Source of the DNA: Pegoplata infirma
Taxonomy: Eukaryota; Arthropoda; Insecta; Diptera; Anthomyiidae
Length of the DNA: 64,000 nt
Assembly (NCBI GenBank): GCA_963921195.1
Contig: OY992538.1
Span: 6,968,330 to 7,032,329 of the forward strand
Reading direction: 5' to 3'
This document shows positions 24,401 through 33,787 of the stretch, piece by piece. The notes below the pieces were generated by a model that had not been told where the DNA came from, made no database searches, and worked only from the letters and a program-made list of their open reading frames with translations. Both the position numbers and the translations under genes were made by a program. Every line of letters starts with the position of its first letter. Position 1 is the first letter of the stretch.

Positions 24401-27134
24401 TTTTTAAAACCCCACAATAGTGCTTTGTTATAAAAAGTACCAAAAAAGTACTTTTTAATAAAAAATACAGAAACAGTATATTTTTATAAAAAGTACCTAT
24501 TTTGGCAAATTTTTAATAAAAAAAATATATTAATTGTTTTTTAATCGGATATAACAAAATGTGTAGTAATTTTTAACAAAATAGTACTTATTTTTTATAA
24601 AAATTCTATATACTCTATAGTCGTTTTTTATAAGAATTAAAGCACAGAGTAAGGAAAGTAAATGTAAAAATCCTGGTACATATATAATTTTTATAAAAAA
24701 GTTTTATTTTTGTACTTTTTATAGAAAGTACTTTTATGGTACTTTTTAAAAAAAAGTACTGTTTTTCATGATTCTGTTTATTTAAAAAAAAAAAAAAAAC
24801 ATTTTGGTACTTTTGAAAAAAAAATTCATTAGTGTTGAATAAAGAAATTGCACCCGTAATTTTGTTAGAGGACGCCTTACCCTCGCTATAAATGTAAACA
24901 AATTACACTAAATGAATACAAATGTATCATTTATACTACGACCACAAAAGTTGAGGCGAGGAAAAAATAGAGTGTTTTTAATACTCAGGATCCAAGTGCA
25001 GGACTTTGATCTTTTTCCGACATACAATTTTTTAATATTTTAAACAAAAATAAAAAATTTTCAATGGTTGGTTTAGTTTTTCAAAGAGGAACTTTTTATC
25101 CCAGGTCAGATTTTACCCATTTTCAAACTCAACCAGCATATGACCAGAAGACATATTCATGCCAAACTGCAGAAGTCTACCTCTCGTGTCCCGTACATCA
25201 TTTGCACTGTTGCCAACTATTTTTAACCAAAAACCTCTAAATTTCACGAAAAAAGCGCTAGAAACCGCCAAAAATTAATTTAGCGGGGAAAATTTAAAAT
25301 TTTCCCGCTAAAGCTAAGTCACAGACTAATACAGACTCGACATAAGTGACAGTTGTCAAAAAAGTAGTTCTGAACCATATGGTTAATATTTTCAAATTAT
25401 TCTACGAATTAGGTTAGAAAGAGAAAACTGATATAACGCGCCATAAGAAAAATGGATGCCAGATCGGATTTTGTTGTTTCACTCACTCCTAAGTCGTAGA
25501 AAGTGTTGCCATGTTAGCGTAAAACGGACTAAAAACCGCTGTGTTTTCTCCTAAAATCGCTTAGTTTTCCCCCATTTTTTCCTGTAAAACTCTACTGTCG
25601 AGTCTGTATTTAGTCTGTGGCTAAGTACTCTGTTCGGTTTCACGGGAAAAAATCTGTCAAACTCCATATAAAAAAAAAAAAAATTGGCAACGCGAGGAAT
25701 TAAGGGGAAATTGTTAAAAAAGTTTTCACTAATTTTTATTATACAAGACAATTTAAATTGCCGTGAAAAAGTGACATTTCAGTTTTGTTATGATCGTTTC
25801 TTTCTTATCATTGTCAAAAGTTCTTGATTTTTAAATGTTTTATTGCAATTTGAGGCGTTTAAAGTTTAAGTGAAATTTTCACCGTAAGAAACAGAGTACT
25901 TAGCTTAAATTACAAAAAAAAGCGCTGAAAACCGAAAAACTTGGCATTTTTGATTGACAAAAAAGAAAAAATTTTAAAAAAACCTCCAAATTATTTTTTC
26001 TACGAAAATTTACTTTTCATTAAAAACGCGCAAGAAACGGTCGAAAAAATTTTAGCGGGAAAATACAAAATTCTCCCGCTAAATTAAAAAAAAAGGCGCT
26101 AAAATTCGACAAACTTGGCGTTTTCGATTGAAAAAAAAAGAAAAATTGGAAAAAATCTCTAGATTTGTCCCACTAAATCCAAATAAAAAGCGCTAGGTTT
26201 TCCCGCTAGAGCACCGTTCCCGCTAAAACCAATTTTCCCCCGCTAAATCCAAACAAAAAGCGCTAGATTTAGCGGGAAAACCTCCAACTTGGCAACAGTG
26301 ATCATTTGTTTAATAGAAGTACGAAAAGAAATACATATGTAAAAAACGGTGTTTTTAAGAGGTTGGTTCCGTTCTTTAAGGCGACATTTTTTTGCACCTT
26401 GCCCTATTAATGATCAATAACAAATTGAATATAACCCAAACTGTAGTTGGATGGCAAAAATATATACTCGATGTTAGGCATACGTTTTTATTTTTTGGAT
26501 CTGATCAAGTTTAATAAAAACTTACCTCATAAAAATCATTGACAAAAAACGAGTCTGTATTTTCATTTTTCCTTAGAAATCCATTGGGAAATAATTCAAT
26601 CCATGTTCGATCACCAGCAAAAACTGAATTTTTCCCTTTAACAGCCAAGCGATGCAATAAGGAATCGTCAAGTTTGGAAGTATGTCCCAAATTTAAAACA
26701 ATATCAATAAAATTTGATATTGTACCCGTGGTCATACTTTTTAAACGAGGCATCGTTACGGTTGGTATGTCAACTTTAATATCAATATGATGACAAGCAT
26801 GTTCATACGCAAATGGCATGTTAGTGGCATTAGGAAAATCGGTGCGCCAAGCATCTATTATAAGTAAAATAATTTGATCATATTTTACTGTTGGTGGTTG
26901 TAGTCTACAGAAATTGGAAGAATATGTATAAATGTTTTTATTACAACAAGAATATTTTGTAACATACTTGATTCCATCCAATGTTGTGGGATCAACTTTA
27001 TCATAATGTTGCTGTTCCCGTTTTCCAATTGGATTTTTCGATGCCGGAAAGAAACCAAAAAGGAATAGTAAGGAACCAGCTACAAAAATTGTTAACATAC
27101 AAAATAAATAACCGAATGGATTTTGTTTATCCAT
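18421..27134 (-). CDS. PIGG: GPI ethanolamine phosphate transferase 2 (PIG-G/GPI7)
   Basis: Eight minus-strand exons: 27134-26526, 23818-23639, 23575-23442, 23238-23027, 22960-22764, 22704-22065, 19370-18919 and 18849-18421, joining to about 950 aa (human about 980). The ER-membrane enzyme adds ethanolamine phosphate to the second mannose of GPI anchors. The start has a signal anchor (residues 7-30), followed by the alkaline-phosphatase-like fold: LIIDAWRTDF (about 90-98), the nucleophile region PTVTMPRLKSMTTG, LDHIGH and GDHGM (metal ligands). Family-diagnostic SSFIEEEHQTWYYL (about 560), LNQTG, FYFQ-GNSNS across an exon junction and RYHLFIYSVFAPK (about 910) lie in the multi-pass C-terminal half. 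Phases agree at every junction. The donor of exon 2 is either GC (GCAAGT at 23638) or a weaker GT three bases earlier; both keep frame. The intron 23026-22961 is 66 nt and frame-preserving. Three introns carry transposable elements. Confidence 0.95.
19673..20972. mobile_element. 1.3-kb element with long TIRs and internal tandem repeats, TAAG duplication
   Basis: The ends CACGGTGAGC and GCTCACCGTG are flanked by TAAG (19669-19672, 20973-20976). Inverted similarity extends more than 200 bp inward (AACTTTAGTGTCGACGAAAA, then TTTGTATTTTCTAAAATTTT). The interior has about six diverged units of about 150 bp, each with TTAAAGGTCA and a GCGAGATATCGC-like palindrome. No ORF. It lies in the 2.7-kb PIGG intron 22064-19371. 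The 19440-19670 flank holds a diverged AACAAGTTAAA/CTTGGCCAAATC repeat. Confidence 0.82.
21040..21995. repeat. Inverted TTCGAATTACA satellite in PIGG intron
   Basis: From about 21040 to 21470 the unit TTCGAAAAAGATCAATTG repeats every 21-22 bp in one orientation; from about 21520 to 21995 it runs as the complement CAATTGATCTTTTTCGAA. The outer units change to GATTCTA/TAGAATC variants on each side, so the array is symmetrical. The ends show TGTAATTCG and CGAATTACA. Repeat spacing has no unique spacers, so this is not a CRISPR array. Confidence 0.85.
23287..23437. mobile_element. Small hairpin MITE in PIGG intron 3 (copy 1)
   Basis: Inverted arms contain CAATTTTAATTGCCG, AATCAGAATT and TGTATC with GAGAGAGAGA runs at the centre. 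A cleaner copy lies at 36169-36313. Here it makes up most of the intron between PIGG exons 3 and 4 (23441-23239). Confidence 0.7.
24025..24235 (+). repeat. Dispersed module that precedes a minisatellite array (copy 2)
   Basis: Matches 2206-2445 through GAAACCGGTACAGG, ATACCAGAAATGTCTA and AGAGCCCGTGCTCGATCTCT. It sits in PIGG intron 1, antisense to the gene, and is directly followed by an unrelated array (24236-24840). Confidence 0.65.
24236..24840. repeat. Palindromic minisatellite based on GGTACTTTTTATAAAAAGTACC
   Basis: Diverged copies of TGGTACTTTTT and AAAAAGTACC alternate through the interval. The unit is a near palindrome. No coding potential. 24840-25204 holds nothing recognised. Confidence 0.7.
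25205..26300 (-). mobile_element. hAT MITE copy 2, with 8-bp target duplication and a nested insertion
   Basis: Same CACTGTTGCCAA termini as 11664-12164, in the opposite orientation, flanked by ATCATTTG on both sides (25197-25204, 26301-26308). Removing the nested element at 25312-25905 leaves about 500 bp, the length of copy 1. It lies in PIGG intron 1. Confidence 0.9.
25312..25905. mobile_element. Nested 594-bp element with TAA duplication (PIF/Harbinger-like)
   Basis: The ends AGCTAAG and CTTAGCT interrupt the hAT sequence CCCGCTAAATTAC, whose uninterrupted form is seen in copy 1. TAA is repeated at 25309-25311 and 25906-25908. Inside are further inverted repeats (ACAGACTAATACAGACTCGA with its complement near 25600, and AGTACTCTGTT). 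A 3-bp TWA duplication suggests PIF/Harbinger. Confidence 0.75.
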
Positions 27135-27420
27135 ATTTTTATAATTTGATAGTAGTTCCTTAAAACATGATTTCCTTATCTATTATCTACAGTTAATCAT
27201 CCTAAAATTTTTTACCGGTGTCTGACTAATGGTTGGCAATTCAAATTTGTTTTAATAGAGATGTCACTTTGGCGAATGAAAGTTAAAAGCAAGAGTCCAA
27301 AAACTAATCGCCAGTGATGTCATTTTGGGGATAAGAAAGTACGTACGCAAAACAGCACGAACAGAACAAGCACGACACGAATTTTTTCATACTATTTGAC
27401 AGATAAAGCCGGTGGCCAGC

Positions 27421-28164
27421 CAGAGCTTCGAAGAATGAAATCCTTTTCGAATGAATTCTCCATTCAATTTTCATAGTCAGAGAATGCATTCGATTTCATA
27501 AATCAACATTGAATGCAGTCCTTGGAATTCATTAGATTGAATGAACAAAAATGAATGCATTCGATTTCTTGTTCATTCGATTTAGAAAAATCGAATGCAT
27601 TCGATTTTTTATCATTCCATTGCGAATGCAATAGATTTTTTAAATAGATGGACCAAAACGGAGCCAAATTTTGGTCCATAGTATCGCCGGCTCTCTTTAC
27701 ATACGATGACCCCAATGGGCTCTAATTTTGAATCAAAAAAAATTGGTGTTCCCGAAAATTTAAAAAATGCACATATTAACTGCCTATACGACAAAAAATA
27801 TGAAGAGTGTTGGCGATACTACGGACAAAAAAATTGGCTCCGTTTTGCTCTATCTTGGTAAGTTGTTTTAAGTTTTTTATGCAATGAATGAATAACCCAT
27901 TCGATTTTTTAAATTGAATGAAAAGAAAATCGATTGCATTCGCAAGTGAATGCATTCGATTTTTAAAAGTCGAATGAAAAACAAATCGAATGCATTCGAT
28001 TTTTGAAAGTCGAATGAAAAATAAATCGAATGCATTGGATATTTATAAATCGAATGAGTCTAAAGTGAATTCATTCAATTCGCTAAAATGTGATTGGGGA
28101 ATGCAATCACTAAATTTTCATTCAGAATGACAAATCGAATTAAGGAATGAAATCCTTCCAAGCT
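27421..28164. mobile_element. TIR/fold-back element carrying a protein-like segment (copy 1)
   Basis: Ends are CAGAGCTTCGAAGAATGAAA and an imperfect complement ending CCAAGCTCTG. The subterminal parts are arrays of GAATGCATTCGATTTTT. The centre, about 27700-27860, reads in frame as NFE-KKIGVPEN-KNAH, then EECWRYYGQK, and ends in a donor-like CTTG-GTAAGT; part of it recurs inverted at about 27640-27690. A second copy lies at 28262-28722. 27135-27420 is the PIGG upstream region with nothing else recognised. Confidence 0.65.
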
Positions 28165-28261
28165 CTGTGGCCAGCGACGGTAAGAAAAAAAACTTGATCG
28201 ATTTTTTAAGTAAGCAGAATGATGTTCATGTTATGCCTTTATTTTATTTATTTATTCTGTT

Positions 28262-28722
28262 TAGTAATACTAATGGGCCCTAATTTTGAATACAAAAAAA
28301 TTGGTGTTCCCGAAAATTTTAAAAATGCTCACATAAACTGCCTACACGACAAAAAGTGTGAAGAGTGTTGGCGATACTATGGACAAAAAATTGGTTCCGT
28401 TTTGCTCTATCTTGGTTGTTTTTTTTAAGTTTTTTATGCAGTGAATGAATAAGCCAATCGATTTTTCAAATTGAATGAAACGAAAATCGAGTGCATTCGC
28501 AATGGAATGCATTCGATTTTTATAAGCCGAATGAAAAAAAAATCGAATGCATTCGATTTTTGAAAGTCGAATGAAAAATAAATCGAATGTATTTTATAAA
28601 TCGAATGAGTCTAAAGTGAATTCATTCAATTCGCTAAAATGTGATTGGAGAATGCAATCACTAAATTTTCATTCAGAATGCAAAATCGAATTAAGGAATG
28701 AAATCCTTCGAAGCTCTGGCAA
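28262..28722. mobile_element. Second, 5'-truncated copy of the protein-segment element
   Basis: It starts within the protein-like segment (NFEYKKIGVPENFKNAH, EECWRYYGQK, from about 28277) and continues through GAATGCATTCGATTT units to the terminus GAAGCTCTGG. The left subterminal array is absent. Confidence 0.6.
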
Positions 28723-29337
28723 TAAGTAAAGGTAGAAACAGAACAAGCACGACACGGGGGACGGTTGCCATTGCCGGAGAATATAGGCCCAAAACAATGA
28801 CGGGGGATGGCGACGGCAAAAAATGTCATTTGTTTGTTCAGTGGTGCCAACTTTTAATAAAATTAGAGTAATTTTACGGAAAAAATCGCTTATCACATAG
28901 TCAATGTAATTAAGTCGGCACTACTGTACGTTTGTTACACCATTGTGAATGAAAAAATTAAAAATTGTTGTGAAAATGTGGCAACCCTGGAGTGTGAGAG
29001 GGAGGGAGATTGAGAGAACCCGGAGATAAAATAAAATAAGTTTTAATTTTTTGTCAGTTGTAATTGGATTCATTCGTTGCTGTAATTAGTGGTTAAATAC
29101 AGACACGTGTGTGTGTTTGTTGTACGCTCGTACTAATTGCATCTCACCTGGCACCTGCTTTGGTGGAGTTTCGATTAGTAACAGCATTGTTGCTGTTATT
29201 TTGCGGTATTTCTACTAAATTAATGTGTTATCGTTTGGCGTTTATATGCTGGTGTCGGCCATTTTATAAGTAAATGGTGGACACGTTGTGACGAAAATAA
29301 GATAAATTGGATTTGATAATCACCTCATTGGATGAAT
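28723..29337. other. Intergenic, no recognised gene
   Basis: Includes GAGAGGGAGGGAGA and GTGTGTGTTTGTTG simple sequence. No supported ORF. Confidence 0.4.
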
Positions 29338-29560
29338 ATACTGGTGGGAGAGCACCAATAATAAAACTCAGACGTTAATCACATAATTTTCATGCCTTCC
29401 ATTACAAAGGTAATGGTTGTTTGATGAAATAAATTAGATTTATCACATAATTGGATTGATATACTGGTGGGAGAGCACCAATAATAAAACTCGTCTTTAT
29501 GCCTTTCATTACAAAGTCTTTATGCCTTTCATTACAAAGGTAATGGAAGTTTGGTGCATG
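29338..29560 (+). repeat. Imperfect tandem duplication of about 120 bp
   Basis: TATACTGGTGGGAGAGCACC followed by AATAATAAAACTC occurs at about 29338 and 29459, each followed by CATTACAAAGGTAATGG (itself palindromic). The CTTTATGCCTTTCATTACAAA step is repeated once more in the second unit. Confidence 0.7.
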
Positions 29561-29815
29561 GAGCTATTAGAAGAAGACCCTGCCATTTTGTGTGCTTTTC
29601 ATCACACAAAAGAAAATTTAAAAAATTGTGCCAGTTTTTGGTTTAATTACAACCTATAAAGTGGTTTTGGATAACTTATCAAAGTTTTTGCTCTAAAAAA
29701 CTTAGGTAAATTATCCAAAACCACTTTATAGGTTGTATTATCCCCAAAACGTACACAATTTTTTTATATTTTTTTTTTGTGTGATGAGTGCCGGCATTTA
29801 AATTAAAATCCAAAA
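29561..29815. repeat. Palindromic repeat with inner 29650-29737 hairpin
   Basis: ACAACCTATAAAGTGGTTTT at the left pairs with AAAACCACTTTATAGGTTGT at the right. The outer part (CTATTAGAAGAAGACCCTG, GCCGGCATTTAAATTAAAA) is shared with 4698-4780. Confidence 0.7.
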
Positions 29816-29977
29816 AAAAAAAAAATTTTTTTTGTCGTGCCGGTCACGGTTTTTAACTGTCAAACCGTATGGAAAAAGTCGTGCCGGGCTTGTTCTGTTC
29901 CTACACTAACTTGAAAAAAGCAAGTATCATACGCACTTTAGTTGATCTTTTGCTTGCTATATAAATGGTCGCCTTTA

Positions 29978-30150
29978 AAGGCCCAGGCACTTGAGCGCTA
30001 CTGTAGCGTGACGGGCTGTTGTATCGTTTTAAAGTTCGGCCGCTACACACCGTCACGTATTCGTTTAAGTACCTATTTCTATATATTTTAGTACAAGCTA
30101 ACGTATCAGCTGACACGTCTCCGAACCGTATTCGCTCAAGTAATTATGCC
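29978..30150 (-). mobile_element. TIR MITE with TTTA duplication (copy 2)
   Basis: A short, inverted relative of 8071-8477 (AGGCACTTGAGCGC at the left, TCGCTCAAGTAATTATGCC at the right) with TTTA at 29974-29977 and 30151-30154. It ends only 166 bp before the zinc-finger head ATG, so it could lie in that gene's promoter. Confidence 0.7.
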
Positions 30151-30319
30151 TTTAGCCAAACGCCAAAGCCTTCGTCATGAATATAGTCATAGTTGGCAGC
30201 ACTGTTTTTAGCGATGACATATTCCCGAACAAAAAACCAAAGCAATCACTAAATTTTTCCAAGCCAACTACATTAAAATTTGTACATCATTTTTGTTTGT
30301 GAATTAAAAAAAAAATAAA

Positions 30320-31367
30320 ATGATTCTTTGTGGAAATATTTTTCTTGATGAATTGAGTAAAACATTCAATTTAAAATGTGTACTTTGTAAGAAGAAATCA
30401 AAACGTTATACGGATTTTGTTAATCACATTCGGAAGAAACATAAAGAATTGGATGAAAAAGAAGCCTCACCACCGCCACCACGGGTCATTATAAAGAAAA
30501 TAAAAGATGAGGACAACAGCAGCGTTCAACAAAGTGAAGATGAAGAAAAACCCCAAGTTGAAGTGGAAGTTCAAATTAAAGATGAAATGGATGTGGATGC
30601 TTTGGCAGAATTTACAGATGAAATGAAATATGACGATCAAGAAATGGAAGTAAGATACGAACAAAAAACAAATCATTGATTTTTCATTTTATTTACACTT
30701 GCAATATTTTTTTTGTTTTGTATAGTCTTTTATTGATCCTATATTGGCATTTGATGAAAAAGATAATAGTTTAGATGCATTGGATGCATTCGATTCGGAT
30801 GTTAAAGATGAAGATTATGCTCCAGATGAACCCGATAATGATGATTCCGATGATGAAGATTACCAAGATGAAGAAGCCGAAGCCGTTGGTAACGAGGCTG
30901 ATTCGGATTCTGATGAACCCAGACTTGCTGTAGCAACAGACAAGGTATAGTTTTTTTTATACATTTGTCTACTTTTAGATGAAATTCCTAATTTTTAATT
31001 ATACTTTTTACAGTTTTCTCCCACATTCTATCGTAAAAAACGTTTTGTCAATGATTTCATTGACCTTTACAAAGCCCAGCCCGTTTTGTGGGATATAAAT
31101 GATCCTTTATTTGAAGATAAAAATGCACAAAAAGAAGCTGAAAAAGCGATGATAGCAGGCATGCAAAAGTTTAATATATTTCTTAAAGCATCATCGTTGA
31201 AAAGTGCTATAAATAAAGTGCACAAATATTGTAACATCATAGGAGCCGATTTAGAAAATGGAGATAAAAAAAAGGTTACAACCGTAGCCAAAGCCTATTA
31301 TCAGAAATGTGACTTTCTAAAAGATTTGCTGGCTAAAAAAAATACACAAGGAGACGACAACAAGAAC
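30320..31367 (+). CDS. Common head exons of a MADF-like/C2H2 zinc-finger locus
   Basis: Three exons, 30320-30649, 30726-30944 and 31014-31367, all phase 0 (110 + 73 + 118 codons), with donors GTAAGA, GTATAG and GTAAGT. The product starts with one C2H2-like finger (CVLCKKKSKRYTDFVNHIRKKH), then Pro-rich and strongly acidic sequence with SIM- or transactivation-like character, and in exon 3 a MADF-like helix set beginning FVNDFIDLYKAQPVLWD. There is no stop: the last exon ends in a good donor, so it must splice onward. The only compatible acceptors I find are those of the seven homologous terminal exons downstream (32188-44858). Likely a nuclear DNA-binding factor. The start is the first ATG after a short AT-rich leader. 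Related D. melanogaster genes may be the CG1602/CG1603 type, from memory and unverified. Confidence 0.8.
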
Positions 31368-31710
31368 GTAAGTTTAAAAAAAGTTATTTTTTAACCCTTT
31401 GAGACACGGGTCGGGCCACACCATTTCAACGTACATATTTCTAAAAATTCAAAATTACCCAAAATTTAATTTTATTGCATTCAGAATTGTACAATTATGT
31501 AAAAATTTTCAAATAGTCTACACAAAGTTTAAACATTTCTGATTGGATTCAACTCGGAAACGGTGTAGTAGACAATTACTAAGTTTCTTGTTTTTGCACT
31601 GCTACCAGCAACAAAAAGCAGCAGGAAAATTAATTATAAATCCCTTAATAATTCAAGTTAAAATTAGAAAGTCTCCATAGTGTTTTTGAGTCTCAAGGGT
31701 TAAACTCTTA

Positions 31711-31940
31711 CGGCCGTATTCAAAATGAAAATCGAGTGGCTAACATCGAGTGTCTTAACTTTTTTATTCGTAATTTTTAATAATGGAAAGTAAGGTCCTT
31801 GATGAAAGTCAATCATTTTATCACAATAATGAAGATAAAGGAATATAACATCGATTAAAAGCAAAATTTACTAGAAAACTTGATATAAAAAAGATTGACA
31901 CCCGATATTAGACACTCGTTTTTCATTTTGAATACAGCCG
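31711..31940. mobile_element. 230-bp MITE with TTA duplication (PIF/Harbinger-like)
   Basis: The ends CGGCCGTATTCAAAATGAAA and the complement of CGGCTGTATTCAAAATGAAA are flanked by TTA (31708-31710, 31941-31943). The paralogous intron before cassette 2 (TTACACAT at 33538-33545) lacks it, giving a natural empty site. The remainder of the intron 31368-32187 is duplicated before cassette 2 and otherwise featureless. Confidence 0.88.
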
Positions 31941-32187
31941 TTACACATATCTTAGCAGAAATACATTTTCACTTTTGCATTATATCTGTTTTTATAATCT
32001 CGCGTGACCCATTCTTAATGTAACGTGTATATTTTTGCCAACAATTAAAGTTATGTTGGAACGATGGAATAAAATGATATTTCATTCCAGCGCTCCTAAT
32101 GATTTCTTTACGCCAAAATGTTTTTTTTTAATAGTGACAAATAACTGTTCTATTTTTGTTTTTCTTTATTTTCTAAAAACAAAAAAG

Positions 32188-33129
32188 AATCCGTTATCAT
32201 TAAAAAAATGGGATGATATTACTTCTAAGTTCATCGATATTTATGAAGCATATCCTCTGTTATACAATCCAAAACATCCACTATTTGGAAATACCGAAGC
32301 AAAGGAAAAGGCTCTAGTCGAATTTAACAATGTATTGTTAAGCCAATACTCCATAGACTTTAATGAAGAAGACATGTCTAATGCAATGAAACAAATAAAA
32401 CATTGGTATTATAGAGCAAAGCGAAGCAAAGGGAAACATTCAAATATCAAATTAAGTGATGACGAAGAGAAATATTTCAAGAAGTGCAAATTCATGCCAG
32501 CTGAAAGATCCAGAAAAATTTTTTTCTGTGATAAATGTGATAAAAATTTTTTCACGGATCACAATTTTAAGCTTCATCTATTTAAAGTCCATCAACTAGG
32601 CGACTTGCCATTTCAATGTGATCAATGTGATAAGAAATGTGAATCAAAACATGCTTTGCAAGTACATGTACAGCGTAAACATATTGGAAAAACGTTTCCT
32701 TGTGAATTTTGTGGTAGGAAATTTTCTATACTATCAGAATTAAAGACTCATACGCGAGTACACAGCACTGAAAAGCCTAATGTATGTGAACATTGTGGCA
32801 AATCTTTTAGATTAACACATCAAATGAACGTTCATGTAACACGTATTCATAACAAGATACGGGCCTATAAATGTACGATGTGTCCTAAGGATTTTTTTAA
32901 GAATGTCGATTTAAAAGATCACATAAAAACGCATTTAAATATACGAGATCAGATATGCGATACATGTGGGAAAGGATTTTCAAGTTTACATTCATTAATA
33001 CGTCATCGTCAAATACATTCGGAGGTAAAGAAATATGCTTGCAAATTATGTGATGCTAGATTTCATCAGTTTGTTGGCCTCAATGGTCACATGAAAAGAA
33101 CTCATAACATCGTGAGAAAAGATGCTTAA
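32188..33129 (+). CDS. Terminal exon cassette 1: MADF-like domain + seven C2H2 fingers
   Basis: Acceptor AAG precedes codon AAT at 32188 in phase 0, matching the head donor; 313 codons. The MADF-like part begins WDDITSKFIDIYEAYPLLY and ends WYYRAKRSK. Seven C2H2 fingers follow, then a short basic tail. Finger helices 1-4 read TDHNFKLH, SKHALQVH, ILSELKTH, LTHQMNVH. AATAAA at 33219. The spliced product would be about 614 aa. Frame open upstream of the acceptor (from 32035) is hydrophobic intron sequence. The AAG acceptor is weaker than the CAG of cassettes 3-7. Confidence 0.88.
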   Translation, partial: NPLSLKKWDDITSKFIDIYEAYPLLYNPKHPLFGNTEAKEKALVEFNNVLLSQYSIDFNEEDMSNAMKQIKHWYYRAKRSKGKHSNIKLSDDEEKYFKKCKFMPAERSRKIFFCDKCDKNFFTDHNFKLHLFKVHQLGDLPFQCDQCDKKCESKHALQVHVQRKHIGKTFPCEFCGRKFSILSELKTHTRVHSTEKPNVCEHCGKSFRLTHQMNVHVTRIHNKIRAYKCTMCPKDFFKNVDLKDHIKTHLNIRDQICDTCGKGFSSLHSLIRHRQIHSEVKKYACKLCDARFHQFVGLNGHMKRTHNIVRKDA

Positions 33130-33787
33130 ACCCGTTTTTGTGTGTTATAATCTAATTATAATGTTTTGTATTTTTAAATATTTACCTATAAAGAAATTGA
33201 TTGAATTTGATTAAAAACAAATAAAGCTATTAGATTTATTTCTAAAAACTTAAAATAACCTAAAACTGAAATTTATTACATTCAGAATAGTACAATAATG
33301 TAATTATAAAATTTTTAAAAGTCCATACAAGATTTAAACATTTCTGATTGAATTCAACTCGAAAAGTTTCTTAGTTGTGCTCTGCTAAGCGTGGGATTTT
33401 TAAAAATGCAAATGGTCAAAATATTAAAAAATATTTTTATCAGGAACCCATTAGCAGAAAAACTTATTATAAATCCCCTAATAATTTTAGAAATTGAAAA
33501 ATCTACATAATGTCTTTAAGTCTCAAGGGTTAAATTCTTACACATTTCTATGCAAAATACATGTTCACTTTTGCACTATACTTGTTTTTACTATCACCCG
33601 TGACCCGCTCTTAATATAACGTTTACATTCGTGCGAACAAGTGAAGATATTATGTTGGAACGATGGAATAAAATGATGTTTCATTCCAGCGCTCCTAACG
33701 TTTTCTTTACGCCAACACGTTTTTTTTTATACAGTAACAAATAATTGTTCTATTTTTGTTTTTCTTTATTTTCTTAAAACAAAAAAG
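33130..33787. other. Intron between cassettes 1 and 2, duplicated
   Basis: About 33245-33787 is collinear with 31430-32187 apart from the MITE at 31711-31940. A shared block GGAACGATGGAATAAAATGA followed by TTCATTCCAGCGCTCCTAA lies about 110-130 bp before both acceptors and contains a small inverted repeat. No head-like exon was found. Confidence 0.6.

Noticed and set aside
32079..32080. CAG acceptor candidate (TTCATTCCAG) upstream of cassette 1
   Set aside because: Joining it to the phase-0 head donor gives a stop within three codons.
32035..32187. In-frame upstream extension of cassette 1 with its own ATG
   Set aside because: Hydrophobic, intron-like composition including the polypyrimidine tract; homology with the other cassettes begins at the acceptor.
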